Source: Sphaerolaimus hirsutus
Lineage: Eukaryota; Nematoda; Chromadorea; Monhysterida; Sphaerolaimidae
Reading direction: 5' to 3'
Length of the DNA stretch: 64,000 nt
Assembly (NCBI GenBank): GCA_964036195.1
Contig: OZ038453.1
Coordinates: forward strand, 11,507,206 to 11,571,205
The notes under the pieces were generated by a model. It saw only the letters and a program-made list of their open reading frames with translations. It had not been told where the DNA came from and ran no database searches. The position numbers were made by a program, and so were the translations under genes. Positions 1 through 11,325 of this stretch are shown piece by piece (position 1 is the first letter of the stretch; the number at the start of each line of letters is the position of its first letter).

Positions 1-1043
1 TTCGAAAATTCCAAAATTCAAAATTTCGAAAATAGTTTTCGAATTTTTCAGGCAATTCAAGTCAACAAAACGCATTCTTAAGTTCAACGTGCTAAATAAA
101 GCGACAATTGATATGCGGCGCGTATGAAAAAGTGAAACGTAACAAAAAAAACATTGAAATGTCATCCGCGGCGGAAAAGGCGGACTTCGACACATCCGTT
201 TTTATACCATATTTCCTTGAAATATCCTCCCCCCTCAAAATACCCCCCTCAATATTTGCCCTATGAATTTATAACCCCCCCCCCCTCGAAATACCGCGCC
301 CAAATTTGGTGTGTAGAGAACGTTTGTGCGGTTTGTTACCTGGGAAACACGTTAAAAACAATGACTGTTGCGTTAGAACAGGGTTTGTACCGTCTACGTA
401 CTTACCTATATAAGTCTATAGAGTCTTATAAATGGCGGTTTTTGTTGCATTTTTACCTCTGTGTTACTTACAAAAAAAAACAATTTAGCACTGGGATTTC
501 GAAAAATTTCTGGCAAAGTAATAGACCCCCAGGGGGGGGGGGGGGGGTTAATTCAAGGAAATACGGTATTTGATGCCAATATTTTATTTGTTGCCAATAT
601 TCAATTTGATGCCAATATTTTATTTGACACCGAATTTTAAATTGTTGTCTTTATTGCCTTTGCTGCGTTGGTGAATTAAATGTGTCAATGTGTGAATTAA
701 ATGAAGAAGCAGGACACTGGTCCGTATAACTCCTTCCACCATTTTTAATGCTAAATTATGGTAAAAATAGGGTTATAAAAACTGATGAGAATATGAAAAC
801 AGTCCAAATAATGTGTTTAAAGCTTCAGATTCAATATTTTTCCAAAAACATTCGAAAATTATTTGAAAAAATTCGAAAACTGGCCAAAAAAATTCGAAAA
901 TTGCTAAAAAAGATTCGAAAATTCGAAAATTAAATTCGAAATTCGAAAATTAATTTGGGGAAAAATTCAAAAATTCGAAAATTAGTTTTAGAAAAAACAC
1001 TTAAAAATTTAAATACTTTTTTCTCGGGGGTTTGCCATCGTTA
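1..1043. repeat. TTCGAAAA hAT-like element, copy A (left end outside window)
   Basis: The interior is dominated by TTCGAAAA and its complement. The right end TTTGCCATCGTTA matches copies B (58081) and C (60573). An element of the TACCGTATTTCC family (204-568) is nested in it, at the same place as in copy B. Confidence 0.7.
204..568. repeat. CTCGAAATAC-family element nested in copy A
   Basis: Starts TACCATATTTCCTTGAAATA and ends with its complement AATTCAAGGAAATACGGTA. The interior has long C and G runs near the ends. Confidence 0.65.
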
Positions 1044-1144
1044 CATTTGACATGACATTTGACACTTAACATTTTACAGCGATTTGGACTGCCTCCTTGT
1101 ACTGGTCCTGTAGATGGCAAAATAAAAAGTAAAGTGAAAAGTAT

Positions 1145-2174
1145 TAGGTTGTAAACTAAATAACCTTAATTTTTTGCGATTTCACATTCATGCGTCCCAT
1201 TCTGTTGTACATTGGCGGATATTAATGCCGTTCGAGTATGTTGGGGTTTGGGGTTAGGGCTATGATGAAATTTTTTTGTTTCCTCGAATAATCCCCCAGT
1301 CCCGAGATAAGGGGGGTCTATAAAAAGGTGGTCATTTTGAATGGCTGATCTGGACATTGGACAAATGTTTTGAAGCCGATCAACGTCGATTTATCAATGT
1401 CGATCAACGCTTAAAATGATCACAAAAATCTGGAGATTCCATTGTGATCTTCAGATCATCTGTGCATTTAATTAGAATTCCCATACAAGAAAATATTGCA
1501 AACTCTTGTATGAAATTATCATTTTGAAAATGCATAGAGATAACCTGAGCATCACAATGTGATCTCCAGGTTATTGTGATCATTTTAAGTGTTCATTGGT
1601 GAAAATCGGCTGAGAAACGCTCGAGGGTTGGAGTTTTGACGTTACACACATCATTCTTCATGCGGTTATTTATGTGGATGGGAGGCGAAAGTTTTAAGTG
1701 CTACAACTTGTGATTGGAAATAGATATTGAAGTCATTCTTTCAGTATACGACTTCTCGTGGTCTAAAGTATACGATAGCGTGTTCAGCTAGATTTATTTT
1801 ACGCGTCTAAAAACTGGGTCAAATCGGCATAAGAAATTTAGTCATAACTAATACGACCTCAAAAATAGGATCTGACGGTTGTCCCGATCATTTTAAATGA
1901 ACACCGATGTTGAACGGTCCAAATCGGCCTGAAATGAATCAGTTATTCAACTTCTAACTCAATCAGCAAGATGAGCAATGCAAAATGACAATGTTTTTAT
2001 AGATGCCCTTATCCCGGGACTGGGGGATTATTCGAGGAAACAAAAAGATCTCTTCATAGTCCCAACCCCTAACCCCAACATACTCGAACGGCATTTATAT
2101 CCGCCAATGTACAACAGAATGGGACGCATGAATGCGAAATCGCAAAAAATTAAGGTTATTTAGTTTACAACCTA
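1145..2174. repeat. Long inverted-repeat element (TAGGTTGTAAAC ends)
   Basis: TAGGTTGTAAACTAAATAAC at 1145 is mirrored at the right end, and the arms match for over 200 bp, including CCCAGTCCCGAGATAAG and its complement. A related, broken copy lies at 37452-38945. No target duplication is obvious. Confidence 0.7.
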
Positions 2175-2974
2175 ATAAAAAGTAAAGTACAGAGTGCAGT
2201 GAAAAGTACAGAGTACAGTGCAGAGTGAAGAGCAGGCTGTCCGCGAGATCCGGCACTTATTGGTATACCACGTACCACGCTTATTTTTGCAGCTGTACCC
2301 CGCGCAGCACACGTGAATTGTTTTATTACATTATAAGAGGTCATCTGCAATCGATACCTCACCCGTCTCACCCGCAAATGAGCGCGCGCAAAAAAATCAA
2401 TGTTGCAAAAAACACGCAACAGGCGGGCGATACATATTTGTTTACCTCATTGTAAGGTAAGGTATATATTGGATGCGTGCATAACAAAAATGTATCCCAC
2501 GGACTGATTCGACAAAAAACGACCAGAACGTGGGATACCGATAATATATACCACGTCAATTTTTTTCTATAAAAATACAGATACATTAGTAAACTAGTGT
2601 GTAGCAGCGTCAATAAAATGGCAGGCAGAAATAATGAGTGGCAAAATACGAGAACATAAATAGGTAAACATAAATGAAAACACCAAAATCAATGATCAAA
2701 ATATACCTAGTAACATTCCGTGCAAAGCATGCTATCCTGAACAGTAAAAAAACACCATCACATTCATATTATTATGGTAAATAATCACAATCTTCAATAT
2801 TCAAATTCGCTTTCCCATGACACTTCAAACTATTATTTCATGTTGCCGCTAATCGGCACCAACTTTTATCATCTAGTTTGCATAATTTTTGTCACTTTCC
2901 CTACCAAAAAAGCCCTCATTGATCCAGCCACACTCTGCAAACATTCGCGGACCAGATGTACATTGTGGCATGAT
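2175..2974. other. Non-coding stretch, nothing assigned
   Basis: AT-rich sequence with short overlapping open frames and a GTGGGATAC/GTATCCCAC pairing around 2490-2540. No exon signals or known repeat ends seen. Confidence 0.4.
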
Positions 2975-3260
2975 TAGCGTTCCAAAAAATGGGTGATTTT
3001 CAAAAAAATAGAATTAAATAAAATCTCAGAAAATCTCTCAAGAATAAAATATAATCAAATCTCTCTAAAAAAATGCTGAGAAAATATAAATAAATATAAA
3101 TGAGAGATTTAATTATATATTTTTTTCTCATAAATAAAATATAATTAAATATATTTAAATCTCTCTGGAAAAATCTGGAGAAAATATAATCAAATAAGAG
3201 ATTTTTTATATTTAATTATATTTTTTAAATATAAATCTCCCAGAGATTTTTGGAACGCTA
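2975..3260. repeat. hAT MITE, AT-rich (TAGCGTTCC ends)
   Basis: Ends TAGCGTTCC...GGAACGCTA, flanked by the identical 8-bp repeat GGCATGAT (2967-2974 and 3261-3268). The interior is built of AAATATAAT and TCTC motifs that fold back on each other. Confidence 0.9.
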
Positions 3261-3884
3261 GGCATGATCAAAGGTGGACCCGCCGCTACAAATTGCATCA
3301 GAAAGTGACCATTTTGACTCGATTCCCCCCCAAATTACACACGAGTTGACGCCAATTATGAGGCATCACTATAATTGATTTTTGATCTGAAATCTAAATC
3401 TGAATCAGCTATCTAAAATTTCTGCAACAGTCATAACTGGTAGTGGCCATTCTTACAGGGTGTCCCAATGACGGTATGAATTTGACATGGGTTTTTCTAC
3501 CCTACTTTCATGTATTTCAAATCAAACAGTATACATATTTGCATTGACAATTGCATGAAATTTGCATATAAACTATGAATGCAATCTTTTTAAAATTTCG
3601 TCTCATACAATTGTCTCGTACATCTCCTACAATCATAAATATTGTAACTTTTGATTATTTTACATGATTATATTTTGTTGTGTTCATCTCGCTATCTTTG
3701 TGATGTGTGATTAGTGCCAAAAAAACTTGTTTTTCAGACAATATGTTTCAATATAATCTCAGTTTTTCTTTATTTAAAAATCTCCCGAGATTTTTGCAAC
3801 AATATATTGATGGGCCACCCTGGAAAAATTGCCATTTTGGCTATGCCTGTCACACTATTTATATTCACACTCAGTAGACTAAAA

Positions 3885-4075
3885 ATGTACATATTCGGCG
3901 GACATCACACTCAGTATGTAAACCTACCATAACCCATCTGACTAATAAATCAAAAATTACGCAGTTTTTACATCCTACTATTTCACCTTCACTATGGAAT
4001 AATCAATCACAAAATATATGCAATATTTTATTCCTTCAATTATGGTAGGATTCTGGTATACTTTGCACTTTGCGC
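3885..4075. repeat. TACTCGGCGGAC-family element, diverged
   Basis: Carries ATTCGGCGGACATCACACTC, AACCTACCATAACCCATCTG and ATGGTAGGATTCTGG, the same order as in copies 35850-36041 and 45984-46153. Confidence 0.55.
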
Positions 4076-4568
4076 TCTGCCCATATACATGGTGGTCTCA
4101 TTATGCATTTCGAAAAACGTTTTTCACATTTGAAGGCTCTTTCCAGATACATTAAAATGTTTTCCTGCAATTATTTGATTTGGGAAATATTCAAAAAAAA
4201 ATTATCATAAAATTTTTATCAACATTTAAGTGTTTGAGTGTTTTATATTCATCAACATTTAAGTTTTAGTGTGTGAATAAGTAGTTTCAGTTTGCCACAA
4301 TGAATGATTTTTGATCGCTGTCTGTAGTTTAATTGCTTCATTGCATCTCAAATATTTTGTTTGTATTCCTTGAGCCACACTGTACATATCCTACAAATGC
4401 AAGGCCAATTTTAAGTACATTCTGACTCTGAGTGAGGCAACTAAAAATGTGGCGGTGTTCATCAAAATAAAAAAATAGGACAGGATTAGTGAGCATTTTA
4501 ACTGCAATTAAATATTTGCTACAAAAATTGGCACCTGTAATAAACATGTCTTGTTTTATTGCTATAGG

Positions 4569-5242
4569 TAGTGATGGAAAAAGCGCCAGGACTTTGGCGC
4601 CAAGCGCCAAAAGTGCCATGGAGCTCTTCCGGACCTCGGCCCCAAGCGCCAATGGCGCCAGGGCGTTTTAGCGCCAAGCGCCAAAAGCGCCATGGCGCTT
4701 TTCTTGACCACAGCGCCAGGCGCCAATGGCGCCAGGATGCAATGGCGCCAAGCGCCAATAGCGCCAGCGCCAAAGTTATTTCGCTCTCTTGAGATGCAGT
4801 AGCAGTTAGCGGTGTGGCATATCCATTATTATCACTTTGTGATTGAGCGTGTACAATTTCAGACACAGACATTGATGGTTGTTTTAATTGGTTTTGTATT
4901 TTTATTAGTGTCAAACTTTCCGTTTTTTTCATGCTAGTGTTTAAAAATATGATGTCGTATGTTATGGTCTCCAATCGGGATTTGGAGGGGTGTAACCCAT
5001 CCCCAAATCACCCAGCTTTAGCAAATTTCGCCCCAATTTTAGCTCAAAATCACAATTTTCATGACTTTTTCCCTATTTGTCCTTGTCCAAAATCACTAGT
5101 TAGTGCCTTATTGTTCATTTTCAGCTATTTTGCCTTTATAAATATGTACCTGTGTACTTATTTTTAGCTTTATTTGGCATGTGTATACTCGATTGCGAAG
5201 CGATTGCATTGGCGCTAGCGCCCTGGCGCTTTTCCATCACTA
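4569..5242. repeat. hAT MITE, GCGCCA type
   Basis: Ends TAGTGATGGAA...TTCCATCACTA, flanked by GCTATAGG on both sides (4561-4568, 5243-5250). The outer 200 bp are repeated GCGCCAA/GGCGCTT; the middle is ordinary AT-rich sequence. Confidence 0.92.
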
Positions 5243-5842
5243 GCTATAGGTATGGTATAGGGATGGAAAAAGCGCTTTTTTTCAACGGCCCGCTTTTTTT
5301 TAAAAACAATTTTTCAAAATTGTTTTTCAAAATTCAAAACAATTCAAACTATATTTTTGCATCCGCCACCCACGATTTTACTCTGGTTTTGTCCAGTTAT
5401 ACCACGTTTAGCCCGAAAAAGACAATTTAATCGTGGTATGACAAAAGTATGTCGCACGATATGCACCAAATTATGCGCGTTAGTGAACTCGAGTACCGCG
5501 CTTTATGATTTGACCCCTGTTGCGCACACACTGCATAACCCGTAATGTGTCGGGTCAGTGTAAACCAATGTAAACATAACCACGCAAATACTTAATTGTG
5601 CGCGGTGAACAAAAATATGTCCCCGCTTTGTTTACCACGCTTGTATACCGCGGGAGGTATTTTCACAGACAGCCTGGTGAAGAGTAACCTTTTTCTTGTT
5701 ACTTTTCCACTTGCGGAACCGACCCCTGGGGGTATTTCGTGGGGAGGGGTCATTTTAAGTGGGAATAATTCGAGCAAAGCGGTATCTGCCGAAAAAAACG
5801 TCAAAAAACAACAATTCAAACTCAAATACAACCCCCCCACAG

Positions 5843-6102
5843 GCAACTCCTAGGCCTCGCATGCGGCGCCAACTACCCCCGTGCCTACAACATGTTACTA
5901 GCGTACGGGCACTTCAGGAGGGTGCTGCACACGCTCATGCAGCGATGGCCGCGCGGCAATGGCAATGGAAATGGCAACAGTCATACAGCGGCGGGCGTGT
6001 CGCCCAATGGCGTCAAGGGCTGCAGCAAGTCGGTCAAATTCGAGAAGGACCCCGAGTGGGAGCCCACTGAGAGGGTGGTCGTGTTCCAGCAGTTTTTCCA
6101 AG
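5843..6102 (+). CDS. Internal exon of zinc-finger gene (first visible exon)
   Basis: The acceptor follows a C-rich tract ending CCCCCACAG. The frame is open from 5844 to 6101 and leaves one base over (phase 1) before the donor GTTTGA. The peptide starts LLGLACGANYPRAYNMLLAY and ends with VVFQQFFQ. A short Gly-Asn run (NGNGNGN) interrupts it and looks like a loop. It is GC-rich in third positions, unlike the AT-rich surroundings. The 5' part of the gene is not visible upstream in this window, so the exon is either far downstream of its neighbour or that neighbour lies outside. I do not recognise the fold of this part; the Leu/Ala-rich start could be helical. Confidence 0.8.
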
Positions 6103-6289
6103 GTTTGATTTGTTTTATTTGAGTTGATGCCCTTCTCGCTGAGAGATAGGTCGTGTGACTTTATGAATGGCAATTTACAGCAACAGTTCATGTCAATGGC
6201 GCCAATTTTTCTCTCTAGCATTGACACCAGCCTGGCAGATTTCAAAAATGAAACAGTGTCTTCCTGGGAATATTGCTTTTATTTTGATG

Positions 6290-6365
6290 TGTACTGTATT
6301 TCCTCGAAATACCCTCAGGGGATTTATGACTTCGCCAGCAAATTTTTAGGGGGTTTATTATTCAC
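6290..6365. repeat. Fragment of the CTCGAAATAC family in a zinc-finger intron
   Basis: TACTGTATTTCCTCGAAATA with CCCTCAGGG, cut short on the right. Confidence 0.5.
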
Positions 6366-6617
6366 TTACCACTTTTCATGTCACTTAATCATCAACTGTA
6401 AGATGCGCCCTGGTAAACCCACTAAGAACAAAGCATGGAGAAAATTGTTTTATCTACGGGTGTCTCTATATGCCAATCCCATGCCCTGTATGCCCTCATT
6501 TTACATGACATTTCACTGATCTTCACGCTTTACAGGGCTCGTGACAGCTCCTACATCTCATTTCCATGCACATTTCCCATATCCCACTCGATCCAACCAC
6601 CCCCCCCCCCCCTCCAG

Positions 6618-6805
6618 GCAACCGGACCTGGGTGCTCCTGGACTTCGACCGACGCGTGCTGTCCTACCACCGGCCGGAGGGCGTGCGCGCCATCTTCGGC
6701 GACAGGTACACGCAGGCCAAGCTCGACGAGGGCTTCCAGCTGTGCGCACACTGCGGCATGCTCGAGCACTCCAGGGGGCAGTTCCTGGCGTGTCCCCAGT
6801 GCCAG
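6618..6805 (+). CDS. Internal exon of zinc-finger gene
   Basis: The acceptor is a long C tract ending CCTCCAG. The exon begins with GC, which joins the single G left by the previous exon to make Gly, so the phases agree. It ends CAG with the donor GTAGAT in phase 0. The peptide begins NRTWVLLDFDRRVLSYHRPE and carries the first half of a metal-binding module, CAHCG...CPQC (C-x2-C then C-x2-C, 11 residues apart). This is the pattern of a MYND or treble-clef finger. Confidence 0.85.
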
Positions 6806-6845
6806 GTAGATTTTTACACCATTTTGGAGCGGTTTTTGGTCTATT

Positions 6846-7240
6846 GAAATACACCCCCCTCTCAAAATGGACATTATGAATTTATTAGCCCCCCCCCCCT
6901 CGAAATACCCCCCATTTTGAGTGTAAAGGGAACGTAAACGACAAAAGCTACGGTTTGTGATCCGGGAAATGAAGAACAGACGCGACTGTATAACGTTAAC
7001 ACTTGTTTTATACCATCTACCTACATACGTATGTAAGTCTATAAACTCTTATACATGGTGCTTATTGTTGCGTTTTTCGACGTCTGCCTACGTTACAAAC
7101 AACAAATTAGTACTGGGAGTTCAGAAAGTTTCTGGCGAAATAAAAAGCCCACCCTCGAAACACCCTACTCAAAATTCTCATTCTGAAATAACCACCCCCC
7201 CCCCCCCGGTGGGGGGGGGGGTATTTCGAGGAAAAACGGT
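6846..7240. repeat. CTCGAAATAC-family element in zinc-finger intron 2
   Basis: Starts near GAAATACACCCCCC and ends GGTATTTCGAGGAAAAACGG. Internal sequence (TATACATGGTGCTTATTG) is shared with copies at 12866 and 58394. Confidence 0.65.
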
Positions 7241-7509
7241 ATTATGTTTTTTTAAGATTTTTAGCGCAAAGACAGGCCGGCGTTTCTTTGAATGATGGGA
7301 AGTGTTCATGAAAAAACGACAACCTAAACGTGCGCAGTACGTGTCAGGTGAAGTAAAATGTTGACAAGTCAGAGGTTTCTCTGAATTTTCAAGCTTGTAT
7401 TGAGGTGTACTTAACACAATCTTTTTTTTACAATTTCTATCAATATGTGTCGCTCCCACTTGAAAATTAAATCAAACTATTGTTAGCATTTCTTTACACC
7501 ACTTTTTAG

Positions 7510-7653
7510 TCGACGGGCGCGAAAGAAGGCGCGGCCACGTTCTGCAGCGACAAGTGCGTCATGAAGGCGCTGCCCAAGCACATGGAGCGCGTGCACGCCG
7601 GCGAAACGGTCGCCCAGCTGCCCGGCCAGTCGGCCGCCGCTCGCAAACACTGA
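7510..7653 (+). CDS. Terminal exon of zinc-finger gene (MYND-like C-terminus)
   Basis: The acceptor is TTTTTAG and the exon starts in phase 0, as the previous exon requires. The 47 codons end at TGA (7651-7653). The peptide continues the finger with FCSDKC and then KHMERVH, giving C-x3-C and two His. Together with the previous exon this is C-x2-C, C-x2-C, C-x3-C, H-x5-H. MYND fingers are usually protein-binding modules; a role in this protein is inference only. A possible polyadenylation signal AATAAA lies at 8189. The family is not recognised. Confidence 0.82.
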   Translation, partial: STGAKEGAATFCSDKCVMKALPKHMERVHAGETVAQLPGQSAAARKH

Positions 7654-9106
7654 TATAGCCGTACTTGTCTCGTGTATATAGCTGGAGCCTGATTCAATTG
7701 GCCCGACACTTTTTTTGGATAGCCCCGGTTTTCTGCTGCCCGATTCAATCGGGGGCCACTCCCAGAGCATGTCAAATGTTATGCAAAGTGTAAAAAGTCA
7801 TGTAAAATGTAAAATGAGCGGTAAAAAATTTACAGATTTTACCGGACATTTTGCATAACTTTTGACACTTTGCATGACATTTTACAGGATCATTTTACCA
7901 TGTTATCAAAACCATGTATCTTGGATAGACGTTGTATTTTACTATTTATACACTGGGTGAAATAATATTTCGGGCCATTTGAATCTCGTCCGCAGCAGAT
8001 AAATTGTATTAAATTTTAAAAAATATTTAATTTATTGTGTAGAGTGAGAACCCGATTAGATTATCATTTCCGTAAATTATCTATTTTATATCAATATTTG
8101 ATAGATTCATGACTGCGAACAAATGAATAATTCTTAATAACATGTTCTCAAAACGTCAGTAGTGTTATATAGGTAAATATTGATAAGTAATAAATAACAA
8201 CTTTTTATGGCAAGAAACAAAAATTGCATCGGGACATTTTCCATTGCAACAACTTCTGTTGAAATATGATAATAAATGGAATGTCAGACAATCGAATCAA
8301 TTTATTCACAATCGTCTTCAATGTATAATAGGAAAACGTCAGAAAAATGACACCATGGCATAGGTCCATTGCACTATATACATATTTAGTTAAGCCAGTC
8401 CGCATTGATTTTGCGCACACTGGTACACCACTGGGATTTAGGAAACTGTTTTGAACACATTTGAAGTTTCCAAAAATGACGAGTCTGTAAACAACTGTTG
8501 ACAGAATAGTTGTTAAAATGTATTTACGTTTACAGGAAAAATACACTCGATTACTGAGTATTATTTATAATATGTTCACATTTCCTCTGAAAAAGTACCT
8601 TTACTCGCCTTTACGCATACTTTTTTTAAAAGTACTCGAGTATAGAAAACGTATTTCAGATAGACAAAATGTATACCAATAAGCAATGATTAGCCAAATG
8701 CACGTGAATTTGAAGGTTAAAATGGACAAAAAGGTATGAAAATTAGTGTATCTACTATCTATGTTAAAATTTGGGTAAAATTTCTCAAAAATACTTTGGA
8801 AAGAAAAACTTTTTTACTGACATTTACTCATGAGTAAAAGTTAACAGAAATTACTTTTTCTTTACTCAGCTACCAGGGGGTGAGTAGAAAAGAAACACTT
8901 TACATTTACATTTATTTGATGGCTTAAGTGACATTTTTTACTCTGGTTGACAGCGATCAATAATATTCACTATGGTAAATGTGTTCAGAAAATATTTATG
9001 AGTTTCCCAAATTTCGATGGTGTACTAGCGTGTGCGGCCGCATTCAAACAAGTGTTAAATTTTAAAATAACCTTTCATTATTCTTTAAGTGAAAATTAAA
9101 TCATAT
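7654..9106. other. Non-coding stretch with repeat fragments
   Basis: 7770-7890 is a TGTAAAATGTCA-family palindromic element; 8580-8890 is a TACGTTTACT-family copy. The rest is AT-rich without splice-supported frames. 7690-7760 shares GATTCAATTGGCCCGACA and GCCCGATTC with 9765-9805. Confidence 0.5.
8189..8194 (+). terminator. Possible polyadenylation signal of the zinc-finger gene
   Basis: AATAAA on the + strand, about 535 bp after the TGA at 7651. The surroundings are AT-rich, so chance occurrence is likely; ATTAAA motifs also occur near 8012. Confidence 0.2.
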
Positions 9107-9542
9107 ACCATATTTCTTCCAATAATAGAAGAGCGCTATTCTACTTATTCGTCAACTTTTTTACCTGCCGTTCTAGAACGTTGTCGTTCTATTTTTATTA
9201 ACAATCATTTTCATACATTATTCATTCGAACATGAATTTTGTATTTTTAATTAAGCTTGAGCAACCTATATAATAGCATCAATTCAAAACCAAATATGAA
9301 AACAACACCTACATCATTGTTTTGAACACCTTGAATGTTCTCTTCATTCATAATTTTATGTGTGTTTTGGCACCCTCCCAAACAAGTAATTTCTACCTGG
9401 CGTTCTATTGGAGGTGCCGTTCTATTTGAAGTCGCCATTATGATTTTCGTCTGTAGAAAAAGTACCAAAACCTGCCGTTCTATTGGAGGTGCCCTTCTAT
9501 TGGAGATATGCCGTTCTTTTGAAGAAATACGGTACGGTACTT
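9107..9542. repeat. AATAGAACGGCACCTCC-family element, copy 1
   Basis: ACCATATTTCTTCCAATAAT at the left and its complement GAAGAAATACGGTA at the right, with GTTCTATTGGAGGTGCC units. Copies also at 54369 and 56600. Confidence 0.7.
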
Positions 9543-9608
9543 GACTGATCACTTGACACTGCCTCCAAAACTGCGTGAAAAGTGCCACTTAACAAGCTCT
9601 TAACTTAC

Positions 9609-9735
9609 TCAACCACCAAATGGGGGCAGCAGTAGGCAAAGAACACGATCACGGTGGTGATCACGAGCAGGTAGATCAGGATGAAGTCCAGACTCAAGTT
9701 GGATATTATCTGCGGCAGCGTCTCGTTCACTGTCA
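9609..9735 (-). CDS. Exon with a transmembrane segment
   Basis: Read on the - strand, the frame gives MTVNETLPQIISNLSLDF, then the hydrophobic run ILIYLLVITTVIVFFAYC. That is about 18-20 residues, enough for one membrane helix, preceded by two N-glycosylation sequons (NET, NLS). A perfect donor GTAAGT follows at 9608-9603; if it is not used, TAA ends the frame two codons later. The 5' boundary is unclear: ACAG at about 9727 is a possible acceptor without a pyrimidine tract. GC is higher than in the flanks. The family is not recognised. It may be the juxtamembrane exon of a type I membrane protein. Confidence 0.5.
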
Positions 9736-9865
9736 TGCCGCCCGCCGGCGGGCAAATCCGCGGCCAAATTGAATTGACCCGACAAGTTTTTCGGGCAGCC
9801 CGATTCGAAGCATATGAGGTTGGAATTCAAATGAATATGGTAGAGGGGGCGTTTGTCTTGGCACC

Positions 9866-10385
9866 GTAGTTGTTAAATTGTATTCACTTTTATGCGATAA
9901 ATACATATACTCAAGTAGAGAGTAAATACATTTACGTTTCCTCTGAAAAAAGTTTGTGTAGTTCCTTTTACGTATACTTTTTTAAAGTACTTTTAAAGTC
10001 CTTTTACGTATACTTTAAGTAACTTGATATTACGTTTATAGAGGTTTTTCAAGGCATAGACATGGGAAAAGGGGCCAAAAATAGTGAAAAATAGCCAAAG
10101 AAATTGGCATACCTATAAGATCATAAATAGGTAGCCAAAAAAGCTGAAAGTAAGCAAATTTGAAAGTGGAAATGTGCAAATAAATTAAAATTAGTGATTT
10201 GAGTGAAAATTAGGGCAAAGTTTCTCAAAAGTATGCACTTTTACATTTTCTGAGGAAAAATTAGTTTATTCAAGTTTACTTCATGAGTAAAAGTAAAAAA
10301 AATACTTTACGCTTTCTGTACTCGAGGGGTGAGTAAAAAAACGCATACTTTACGTTTACGTATACATTGAAAAGTTAGGTACTTT
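9866..10385. repeat. TACGTTTACT-family element
   Basis: TAGTTGTTAAA end at 9866 and TTTTACCAACTA at 10385; the interior has repeated TTTACGTATACTTT. The flanks TTGGCACC and TCGGCACC suggest an 8-bp duplication with one mismatch. Confidence 0.6.
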
Positions 10386-10392
10386 TACCAAC

Positions 10393-10455
10393 TATGCTCG
10401 GCACCTGCACGCATATCGCTTCAGCCCGCGCTCGCTGCACCTCGTAGACGTTGAT
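10393..10455 (-). CDS. Possible exon fragment upstream of the membrane exon
   Basis: A GC-rich island on the - strand reads INVYEVQRARAEAICVQ and then CAG|GTGCC, a weak donor. The element at 9866-10385 sits between it and the exon at 9609. The same DNA on the + strand also reads openly (RHLHAYRFSPRSLHLVDVD), so strand and coding status are uncertain. Confidence 0.2.
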
Positions 10456-10549
10456 TTGGCATAGGCATAGCGATGGCGAAGGGATTGTATTAAAAAAATT
10501 AGTTAACCGAATAGAATTATGCGGGTTAGCATTTTGAGCAGTTGAGTCC

Positions 10550-10770
10550 TGACGAGGTCCCAGAGCTTTTAAAATGCCCTGTAAAATGTGAAATATCATG
10601 CAAACTGTCAGAAGACGTGAAAAAAAACCCTGTAAGATGTCAAATGTCATGCAAAGAGTCAACAGTCACATAAATGCCCTGGAAATGGCAAATTTGTTTA
10701 CAGCGCTACAGAGAATATTACAACAGTTTTGACACATTGCATGACATTTGACAGGGTGCGGGACTGGCAC
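10550..10770. repeat. TGTAAAATGTCA-family element
   Basis: CCCTGTAAAATGTGAAATAT, CATGCAAAGTGTC-like units and the mirrored TTGACAGGGTG. Related copies at 7770, 12586, 15090, 44205 and 60852. Confidence 0.55.
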
Positions 10771-10909
10771 CTGCTGCAATGGTCGGCAGAAGCTGCTGTG
10801 GAAATAAAACAGTATAAATACAACCTGATAAATGGATTCGAGCCTACAAAATTACTATAAAATGCGCGCGAAATTTTTATTAACAGACACTGAAAAATTT
10901 TCAGCATTA

Positions 10910-11325
10910 GGCCCTGTTTACACGGATTTTTTGTGACGACTCCACAACAAAAAAACGTTCAATAAGTCGAGTAAAAAGGTTCCACATTCATTAGAAAAAG
11001 TGGTCAAGTATACCTTCTACCCAAGCGAATATGCAGGCCAAATTGCAGACTCGTGCTTGTAGCTCAAGATTTATAACGTTCGAAACCAGTTTGCTATTGT
11101 CGCTGGCTGTCGGAGACAGTCCGACAACTGTCCGACAACTGCAAAAGTTTTCAAACGCATTTAACTCATGAGCTACAAGCACGATTGTGCAATTTGACAT
11201 GCATATTCGCCTAGGTAAGATGTATAATTGATCACTTTTTCTCATAAATATGGAACATTTTTACTCAACTTATTGAACGTTTTATTTTTGTCGAGTCGTC
11301 ACAAAAAATCCGTGTAAACTGGGTC
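10910..11325. repeat. TA-flanked palindromic element (GGCCCTGTTTACACGG)
   Basis: Ends GCCCTGTTTACACGGATTTT and its complement, with GTGACGACTC arms; TA on both sides. Inner parts also fold: AGCTACAAGCACGA pairs with TCGTGCTTGTAGCT. Confidence 0.75.

Noticed and set aside
154-573. 139-codon frame at the window start
   Set aside because: It lies wholly inside two nested repeats and ends in a G run; the homologous stretch at 58347 is broken.
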